Shown here: positions 8,462-14,630 of the stretch, piece after piece
How the letters are laid out: the number at the start of each line of letters is the position of its first letter
Numbering within the stretch: position 1 is the stretch's first letter
Source of the DNA: Thelonectria olida
Lineage: Eukaryota; Ascomycota; Sordariomycetes; Hypocreales; Nectriaceae
Direction of reading: 5' to 3'
DNA length: 14,630 nt
Assembly (NCBI GenBank): GCA_020736575.1
Contig: JAGPYM010000153.1
Span: 1 to 14,630, forward strand
The notes under the pieces: model-generated
Databases searched by the model: none
What the model was told of the DNA's origin: nothing
The model's input: only the letters and a program-made list of their open reading frames with translations
Translations under genes and position numbers: made by a program

Positions 8462-9200
8462 AAGAATTCTTATTTATTAAATATAATATCTTGAGTAATA
8501 TAGATTTTATTTATTAGTAGATTCTATATTTAAAAAATATTCTAAAAATTATATCCAATTAGAAACCTAATTTAAGCCTTTAAAATTATTTTTAATAAGA
8601 GGCAATTTTCTTTTAGCTATACTTTTTTAATAAGTATAAAGGCTTTATATCTTATTATTCTTATATAGCTAATTTAAGGTTGATTATTCTCTTGTGTATA
8701 TGGAATATTAGAAAGAAAGCTCTTATATAGCGTCTTCTATTATAAACCTTATTTTAGAGTTTAATTAAGCAGGTATATAGCTATTCTAACCATTTCTAGC
8801 TATAATTCTATAGGAAGGTTACTATTAAGAATTAGTAGTCTTACTTTCTTTTTCACCACCCCCCTAGAACGCTCTCTTAAGCTATTTTATTACTAAATGT
8901 ATAGCGCGCATTCATTCACTCTTATTCCCTTTTATATAAGTTATATCCTAATTAAATTGGCCTTTTGCAGCTTATTATCCATTTTAATAATATAAAGCTT
9001 AATATTATATATTATCTCAAGCATTTATATAAAGTATTTTAATATTACAAGTAGGCTTTCTTTTTAGCAGTTAGTAAAATAGTAATCCTAGCTAAAGCCT
9101 AATTTTTAATTTATAAGAATTATATAAAATGAATAGCTATTAATCCCTTATTAATAGTTATAAAAGTCTAATAAGATTTATTTACTAGGTTTTAAGTCTT
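8462..9200 (-). other. Integrase core and C-terminal motif of copia Pol
   Basis: The catalytic Asp codons are intact in LLDFYNY (9166-9168) and KMDNKL (8977-8979), and the Glu in LRERSRGVV (8872-8874), about 35 codons after the second Asp, giving the D,D35E pattern. Further family landmarks are NLPIELWLEMVRIAIYLLN with W read as a stop, LIGYNF and ITQDIIFN, the copia-typical 'V-G-Y-(D/N)-S ... R-D-V-x-F-(D/N)-E' ending. The enzyme would insert the linear cDNA into the genome. Several stops interrupt the domain. Confidence 0.9.
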
Positions 9201-9240
9201 ATTCTTGCGGTTCGTAGTGCTCTTATTACTTTATTTTTAC

Positions 9241-9360
9241 TAATATATAAATATTACACTTAACAGTTACTAGTCTTTTAATTTTTACCCTAAAGGTATG
9301 GTTTACTAAATGCTCTAGGCTCCTTAGACCTAAATATCCTAAGCGGTAGTATTAAATATT
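9241..9360 (-). other. GAG-pre-integrase (zinc-binding HHCC) region
   Basis: The minus strand reads YYRLGYLGLRSLEHL and, about 20 residues on, VKCNIYIL. This corresponds to the family 'W-H-x-R-L-G-H-L-G ... C-x-x-C' zinc-binding segment. Histidines have become Tyr (CAT to TAT) and one Cys has become Tyr (TGT to TAT), both C-to-T or G-to-A changes. It lies directly before the integrase core, as expected. Confidence 0.8.
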
Positions 9361-9780
9361 TACTCGGGCTCTATTAGGCTTTCTCCTAGTCTATAAATTA
9401 TAATATAGGTATCTTATAGGAAATGCAGCTTATATAACTATTTTAGGAATATATTCTAGTATATACTAGTTATACTCTAGCTATAATTTATAGAGAGTTT
9501 AGCTATTAATATATTTAATAATATTCTAATTATTCCTTTAATCCTACTAGTACTTAAGTTATTATAGTTTATATAAAGATATAAGGTTTATTCCTATTTA
9601 TAAATAATATATAATACAGTTTAAAAGGAAAATCTGTAGCTTATCTTATAAATTTTACACTTTAATTTTCATATCTCTATATTTAAGAATTAGTAGCCAC
9701 TTTAAACTAGTAAATATACCTTCTCTATATTAAGCAGTCTTTAGAATTGTAAATCTCTTAACTTTATTAAAAATATAAAT

Positions 9781-9798
9781 AGTAGTCCCTAAGTCTAG
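9781..9798 (-). other. Retroviral-type aspartic protease active site
   Basis: The minus strand reads LDLGTT followed by IYIFN. The copia protease motif is L-D-S-G-A-T-x-H-I; Ser to Leu (TCA to TTA), Ala to Thr (GCT to ACT) and His to Tyr (CAT to TAT) are single transitions. The catalytic Asp codon (9793-9795) is kept. The protease would have cut the Gag-Pol precursor. Confidence 0.8.
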
Positions 9799-10020
9799 AA
9801 TTAATAAGTTTTATAATAGGTATTTGCCCTTTAAAGCTAAAAAAGCAGCTGCTTTCTCTAAGATATAAAGGCTTAAATTAGATAGTTAACTTGACTTCTT
9901 TTTAGAGTTTCTACTTTCATTTTATAGTTTCTTATAGAGTTCTTAAACCTTACTATTCTATTTAAGGCGCTAGTCCTATAAGTTAAACTTCTCTTAAAAT
10001 AGATAAAATGTTTTTAGTAC

Positions 10021-11058
10021 TTTCTCTAGAAATATTATCTAATATATTATAGAGTTTAGGTTCTTATAAAACTTTTTATAAAGTTAGTATTATACTTGTT
10101 TTTTTTAAGACTAATAAGGACGTTTTGTGGGGCTTTTTATTAAGTTCTCGGGCATTTATTATTCTTACTTATTGCCTTTAGAGGACAAGTTATAAACTAT
10201 TATTCTAAAGCTCCTTTTAGCTATATAAGCAGGTGTAGACTTATTACCTTTCCGCTTAATATTTTAAAGTTCTTATTAGAATTTTATAGAGAAGGATATT
10301 AGAAGGTAGGTTCCATTCTCTATTTTTTCTTTATTTTTATTTTATTTAATCTAAATAAATAGTTTAAAGTTATGCTCTAGGGCTTATTTTAAGTTATTAT
10401 ACTACTTATTAGAATATTACACTTTGGCTACACCTCTCTACTTTATAACTTAGATAGCTATTTCTTATATAGTAATCTAGTCTTTCCAGTTAGTCTTGCC
10501 TTTTATTATTGCATTTAGCACTTTAAAATAGCGTTTCCAGGCTTGTTTCTTTTTTAAATTATTATTAATTCCATATGCAGCTTTAAGGTTAATATAAAAG
10601 GTCGAAATATTATTATATTCTATTAACCTTTATATAGCAAGTGAATATATCTTAATATAGTATAGAATAATCTTCTTAACTATCCAGTTAAATATATTTT
10701 AAATACTATCTGCCTGCTTATTAAATTAGTTATAGTCAGTTTAATAAATAGTCATTTCTACCTTATAAGCCTTTTAGTCCTCTAGAAGTAAGTAGGCAAA
10801 TAAGAATATAGGTTATTTACTATAAATAAACTTTATAATTAGTATTTTACCTTTAGGTATCTCCCTCTTAAAGTAGTTACTAATTTAAAGTCTTTTTAGC
10901 TCTTTTAAATAAAAAGTATTAAATTGAGATATATTATCAAGTCGGCCCAGCTTAAAGACTCTTTTAGTAGTAATCTTTATAAAATAAGCCTACTTAAAAG
11001 CATTCCAGTTATTAGGTCTGTTTAAAAGGTAGGTCTTAGCATTTGCGCTTAAAAATAT
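10021..11058 (-). other. Gag region of the copia element
   Basis: This N-terminal third has the composition and position of a copia capsid protein: FNKQADSI, then AAYGINNNLKKKQAWKRYF, then KTNWKDWIT with W read as a stop, then a basic Lys/Arg/Ser-rich tail (KSPTKRP). After the basic tail, KKFYKNLN sits where a CCHC knuckle is expected, but its cysteines are not clear. The first residues lie near 11058. Assignment to Gag rests on position and overall resemblance. Confidence 0.7.
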
Positions 11059-11162
11059 CTTGTCGCGCGTAGGGTATTAATATTAAGGGTTAATTTATCG
11101 ATTTAGGGCTTATTTTTATAGTTTTAATTGCCTTAAAAAAGTATAATTTTAAGACTTTTAAT
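11059..11162 (-). other. Leader between the upstream LTR and gag
   Basis: About 104 bases separate the upstream LTR from the inferred Gag start. A tRNA primer-binding site should start within a few bases of the LTR, but the sequence ATTAAAAGTCTTAAAA on the minus strand is too eroded to match to a tRNA 3' end by eye. In-frame stops at 11050-11100 support Gag starting downstream of them. Confidence 0.4.
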
Positions 11163-11393
11163 TGTTTAACCTATTATCTTTAGAATTCTAATTGTATTTA
11201 ACTTATTTATTTATTAATCTATAATATTAATAGACTTAGACCCCTTTTTTAAGGTAATGCCTTATATTATTCCTATTTAATATATAATTTATTAGATAAA
11301 TATAGCTTTTTTATATCTGAGGTTTATTTAGTTAAAATGTAGTGCGGACTCTTATACTACCTCTTATATATGCATGGTCCGTCTGGTTTAACA
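11163..11393 (-). repeat. Long terminal repeat, right copy (5' LTR in element sense)
   Basis: This 231-bp repeat begins TGTTTAACCT and ends GTTTAACA. On the minus strand, about 20 bases into the LTR, TATATAAGAG (about 11363-11372) is a good candidate promoter for element transcription; in the left copy the same site is altered. At 13 of 14 differing sites in the outer 94 bases this copy keeps C or G, whereas at all 13 differing sites in its inner 137 bases it has T or A. Confidence 0.95.
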
Positions 11394-11398
11394 GTTAG
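11394..11398. repeat. Target site duplication, right copy
   Basis: GTTAG follows the right LTR directly and matches the 5 bases before the left LTR at 4659-4663. Removing the element and one copy restores a junction reading ACTAG-GTTAG-GGACAGG. Confidence 0.9.
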
Positions 11399-11460
11399 GG
11401 ACAGGAGGCTCGGCCCTTTTTTATAGGGAAACTAAAGGCTGGACGGTTTCCTTATAAAAT
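11399..11460. other. GC-balanced island to the right of the copia element
   Basis: About 60 bases including GGACAGGAGGCTCGGCCC and GGCTGGACGG have normal GC and keep CpG and TpG, unlike the AT-rich DNA on both sides. It is either original unique sequence that escaped mutation or the less-mutated edge of the next repeat. It carries no recognisable gene. Confidence 0.6.
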
Positions 11461-12380
11461 TGTATTAAAAAGGAATAGTTTTAAACTAGTATTATAGAGT
11501 TATATATAGTATGTTATAAATTTAAATAGTATATTTAATATATAATTAAGGTGTATTTAAAAAGCTTAAAGGGTAAGACTAATATTTGCTTTTTTATTTA
11601 GTTATAATATATTAATTTAAAAAGAAATAATAGTAAAAGAAAAAATTAAAAAAAAGTAAAAAATAGCCTAATAGTATATATTTTAATATTTAGTAAATAT
11701 TAATTAAATTTTAATAGGAAACTTAAATATACTAATATAATATAAAATAACTATTAATTAACTTATAAAGCAAGTAGTAATATAAAAGTAAGAAAAGGTA
11801 AAAACTAATTAATAACTTTAAATAAAATAAAAAAGAGTTAAAATAAATAGTATTTTAAAGGGTTATTTTATATTATTTTAAATTAAAAAATATATTATTA
11901 AAAAGAGTATTATATAATTAATTATATAATATAATATTTAAAAAAATAACTTTAACTTTTATTATAAAAAGCTTATTTAAATTTTTAATCTTTTTATATT
12001 ATAAATAATTTAAATTTTTTTTAAAAAAAAGGCTTTTATTTTTTTATATTATTAGGCAGCTAATTAAATTTACTATATTAGCTAGCTTATTTTAAAATAG
12101 TAATTTATAAAAAAGTTATTAATTAAAGTAAAATTAAAAATAAAAAGGAAAGTATTTATAAGTTATAAGATTTTAATTTAATAAGTGCTTTATTAATACC
12201 TACTAGATTCCCTTTTACTTATTAAAGCTAGGGCTAATTAATTTATAAGTTATTTTATTTTTAATTATAGCTTAAAGCTGGGCCTATAATAAGGCTTTTA
12301 TAACTTAGCTTTTTATAATTATTTCCCTTTTAAAAAGTTTAATTTTTATATTAGTATTTTTTTAATAATTTATATTATAT
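11461..12380. other. Extremely AT-rich DNA, no gene seen
   Basis: These roughly 920 bases are nearly all A and T, with remaining C and G mostly in AG, GC and CT steps, and hardly any CpA, TpG or CpG. I find no family motif on either strand. It does not repeat the copia internal sequence as far as I can see. It is most likely part of a second RIP-saturated repeat. Confidence 0.5.
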
Positions 12381-12565
12381 TACAAGCGTGGCCTAATAGT
12401 TATTCCAGGCTGCTATTATAAAACTGGAAGTATATAGTAATTAGAAATAAGCTAAGAACTGGGCTAAAAGTAAGCTAAGGCAGCCTAATAGTAAGGCTAT
12501 ATAAACCTTATAATAAGCCTACTATAAGGGAAGACTTTTTCCTTTCTTTCTTTCTAGCTTTAAAT
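12381..12565 (+). promoter_or_regulatory. Promoter-like GC-richer patch: TATA string and CT tract
   Basis: GC rises locally here (GCGTGGCC, CCAGGCTGC, AACTGGGC). A TATATAAACC string at about 12498-12507 is followed about 30 bases later by a pyrimidine tract (TTTTTCCTTTCTTTCTTTCT). TATA plus CT-rich leader is a common fungal promoter layout, so this could be the start of the second element's transcript. This is pattern-based only. Confidence 0.25.
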
Positions 12566-13619
12566 ATTTAATTTTTAAGCTACTCTCTATTATAATTATT
12601 TAAGTCTAGCCCCTTATATTATTTAAAGCTTAACCTTACTTTCCTTATTATAAGTAATATTATAATAAGAAAGCTATATATATAATATAATAGAGAAATA
12701 GCTATATATATTTAATTTCCAAATTATTAAAACTATTATTTAAGGGGCTTAAAAATCGATTTTAATTACTTTTAGCCCTATATAAAAGCAACTGGCCGAG
12801 CTATATAAGCGCCTTAAACTAGTTAAAAGCCTACTAAGAACCCCCTATATTATACCCCTTAAAACTGCCCTAAAAACAGCCCTTAAAATAATACTAACTT
12901 TACTTATACTTATAAGGTATAAGGCTGTTTTAAACCCATTTAAATTTTCTAATATTTATTTTAAATACCTTATATAATTATAATAAATATATAATAAACT
13001 TATATTAAATAGGCAGCTTAATAATACTTTAAACTTTAAAATATTTTATTTTATTAACTTATATTTTAATATTTGATTTTAATAAATAGTAGCTACTTAT
13101 TATACTACTAGAAGTAATAGGGGCCTTTTTAAATCTAGTAATTTTATAATTTACTTTAATTAAACCTATTTTAATAGTAACTTTTAAAAATATATAATAG
13201 CCTTATTATATAATATTTAATAAGGTAAAAATATATTTTTTACTTTCTTTTTATTAAAATTTAAATAAACCCTATTAGAGGTAGGAGGAGCTAAATAGAA
13301 AAATAGTATAAAAATTACCTTTTTAAAAGGAGCTTTTAATAAAAAGCTAACTTTTAATTTAACTATTATAAGGTTGCCCCCTTACTATTATAATTAGATT
13401 ATACTTATAAGTAAAGTTATTTAAAAGATTAAATAGATATACCCTACTTTTAATAATATTATTAAAAGGTTAGTAAGAGAAAGTAATAGTAACTAGAAGG
13501 GCAGTTAAAATTAAAATAGAAATATACTAATAATAAAAGTTAATTAAATAAGTATAAAAAGATATAATAGCTTAGCTGCCTTAGCCCTACTAGTTATAAT
13601 AATATAACCCCCTTATAAA
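12566..13619 (+). other. Possible eroded ORF upstream of the zinc knuckle, frame unresolved
   Basis: The plus strand shows protein-like patches that alternate between frames, for example KQLAELYKRLKLVKSLLRTP from 12786 and PFKFSNIYFKY near 12940. Stops are frequent and no family sequence is recognisable. If the CCHC knuckle at 13620 belongs to an ORF1 or Gag protein, this stretch would be its N-terminal part. I cannot show one continuous frame. Confidence 0.25.
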
Positions 13620-13715
13620 TATTATAAGTATAACTTAAAGGGCTACCTTATTATTAAATGCTTTAAGCTTGCTTACTATTAATACTATTATAAAAAGTAT
13701 AAAATTAAAATAGTA
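13620..13715 (+). pseudogene. Eroded CCHC zinc-knuckle segment of a second retroelement (ORF1 or Gag)
   Basis: The plus-strand frame reads YYKYNLKGYLIIKC. If Tyr codons TAT/TAC at 13620, 13629 and 13644 were TGT, TGT and CAT/CAC before C-to-T or G-to-A change, the spacing is exactly C-x2-C-x4-H-x4-C, ending at the surviving Cys (13659-13661). After a short linker, a second cluster of Tyr codons and KKYK (13677-13700) could be a second finger of the C-x2-C-x3-H type. Two such fingers near the end of a protein are typical of LINE (Tad1-like) ORF1, though Gag proteins also have knuckles. The sequence after it is Lys/Asn/Gln-rich. The copia element's orientation and frame are different, so this is another element. 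Confidence 0.4.
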
Positions 13716-14630
13716 GTAGCTATAAAAATATTATTAAAAACTATATTAGTACCAAATAATAATAGTAATAACTAGAAGGATTAGGGAAATAAATAGCTTT
13801 AAAATAAAATTAAGTTCTAAAGCCTATTAAAATAAAATACTAAAAGTAAAAAAGTAAAAAAAGTAAATATTTAATAAGCTAATAGAAATTAATATATAAA
13901 TTAGTAGAAAGTTTTATTAAATACTTATAAATAGTAATTATAATATATATATTTTAATTAATTAGAACTTTACTTATAACTTTTACCTTCTATTTATATT
14001 AAAAAACTATTATATTTTATAGCTTATAATAAACTTAAAAAGAAATATTAAAGGAGTTATATTTTAATAGTAAAATTAATAGTTTTAAATAACTTTATAT
14101 ACTTATTTAATAAAAAGGCTAAAAGGAAGCTTATTTTTAAATAAGTTTAACTAGAGGCTAATTAGATATATATAATATAAAGTAAAGTAAATATTTATAG
14201 TTTTATAAAAATAATAATAACCCTAGTATTAAAAAAAGAGCCCGCTTAATTAAAATAATTTGGGCTATTAAGCTTATATTAGCTTTATTTTTATAAAGCA
14301 TATAAGCAGGCTAATAATATAAAAATATAAAGACTTTATAAAATATAAAGTTTATACTATTAGCCTTACTAATATTAAAAAGGCCCTTAAAAAAAAGGAG
14401 CTAATATAAGTAAAACATTAAATTATAAAAATATTTTAAAAAACTACTCCTATCCCTTCTTACTTATAAAAGCTATATAGCTTCCTTTCTATTAATTTAA
14501 TAGCAATTATAAAATAATTTAATTAAAAATAAATATAATAATAAGCTAGCCCTATTATAAGGGCCGCTTTATATTATATTTTAAAAAAAAGTTATTAGTA
14601 TTATAAAAAATCCTTTCTAATTTATTTAAT
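13716..14630. other. AT-rich continuation of the second repeat, running off the window
   Basis: The composition matches 11461-13600: almost no CpA, TpG or CpG. I read all plus-strand frames and found Lys/Asn/Gln-rich stretches but no endonuclease or reverse transcriptase motif. Some GC-richer strings occur (AAAGAGCCCGCTT at 14238, AAGGGCCGCTT at 14559). The element, if one, has no visible right end here. Confidence 0.4.

Larger units (their letters stand above)
6357..11058 (-). pseudogene. Ty1/copia Gag-Pol polyprotein, inactivated
   Basis: The minus strand carries one frame (codons aligned to plus positions 3n+1) from about 11058 down to about 6727, then a shifted frame to the stop at 6357-6359. 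The total is about 1570 codons, normal for a fungal copia Gag-Pol. The likely start is an ATA at 11056-11058 that would be an eroded ATG followed by FLSANAKTY; stops lie just upstream. Gag shows segments such as NLKKKQAWKRYF and GKTNWKD. Protease, GAG-pre-integrase, integrase, RT and RNase H follow and are listed separately. Most stops replace Gln or Trp (CAA/CAG to TAA/TAG, TGG to TAG/TGA), and substitutions are of the GAT-to-AAT, CAT-to-TAT and GTT-to-ATT types, matching RIP. The rarity of indels over about 4.3 kb means decay was by point mutation. In life the proteins would form cytoplasmic virus-like particles, reverse-transcribe the element RNA and integrate it. Confidence 0.93.
4664..11393 (-). 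mobile_element. Full-length, RIP-degraded Ty1/copia LTR retrotransposon
   Basis: The 6730-bp element has paired 231-bp LTRs, TG...CA ends and a 5-bp duplication GTTAG, and reads leftward (minus strand). Internal order is Gag, protease, integrase, reverse transcriptase, RNase H, which defines Ty1/copia as opposed to Ty3/gypsy. A minus-strand G-tract lies beside the downstream LTR as expected for a polypurine tract. The element is dead: the gag-pol frame has dozens of TAA/TAG stops, and key residues show G-to-A or C-to-T changes. Its GC content is far below that of the left flank. The whole element appears present, with only one clear deletion (in RNase H). About 1.46 kb lies between the pol stop and the downstream LTR, longer than a minimal copia element needs. 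Confidence 0.95.

Noticed and set aside
11395..11400. TTAGGG at the right border as a telomere repeat
   Set aside because: Only a single unit; it is produced by the target duplication GTTAG followed by GG.
4664..14630. Mitochondrial DNA as the source of the AT-rich block
   Set aside because: LTRs, target duplication, copia Pol and transition-only decay explain the AT content; no mitochondrial gene, tRNA or rRNA is seen.

Overview
The window looks like nuclear DNA of a filamentous ascomycete (Pezizomycotina). Four things support this: a HET (heterokaryon incompatibility) gene, a fragment resembling a fungal C6-type regulator, a Ty1/copia LTR retrotransposon, and intense C-to-T / G-to-A decay of the kind caused by repeat-induced point mutation (RIP). 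The composition is two-part. Bases 1 to about 4663 have ordinary GC content; from 4664 to the end the DNA is very AT-rich, apart from one short GC-balanced island at about 11394-11460.

Left part (1-4663): no intact gene is visible. A plus-strand HET-domain pseudogene of about 650 codons (918-2870) stays in one reading frame throughout but carries eleven internal stops. Two of these lie in well-known HET motifs and are easily explained as CAG to TAG and CAA to TAA. Next comes a minus-strand fragment (about 3131-3441) resembling the C-terminal part of an uncharacterised fungal transcription-factor-like family, and then a decayed plus-strand gene that I do not recognise (about 3566-4150).

Middle part (4664-11393): a structurally complete but dead Ty1/copia element of 6730 bp on the minus strand. 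It has two 231-bp LTRs beginning TGTTTAAC, with the right copy ending GTTTAACA, and a 5-bp target duplication GTTAG on each side. The minus strand still reads Gag, protease (DSG eroded to DLG), GAG-pre-integrase, integrase (D, D, E codons preserved), reverse transcriptase (YVDD eroded to YINN) and RNase H, in copia order. One frame covers almost all of it until a small deletion in RNase H. The LTRs differ at 27 sites, all transitions with no indel. At 26 of the 27 the copy nearer the outside of the element keeps the C or G, so mutation fades toward the edges. Between pol and the downstream LTR are about 1.46 kb without recognisable coding, holding a 3-unit minisatellite, a CTG-type run and a perfect 26-bp palindrome.

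Right part (11394-14630): a GC-balanced island of about 65 bp, then very AT-rich DNA that is probably a second, different repeat. The one recognisable remnant is a plus-strand eroded CCHC zinc knuckle (13620-13661) with a possible second finger after it, suggesting a retroelement ORF1 or Gag, perhaps LINE-type. It runs off the window. Overall the window shows a gene-bearing segment meeting a RIP-inactivated heterochromatic repeat block. I see no intact novel multi-gene system.
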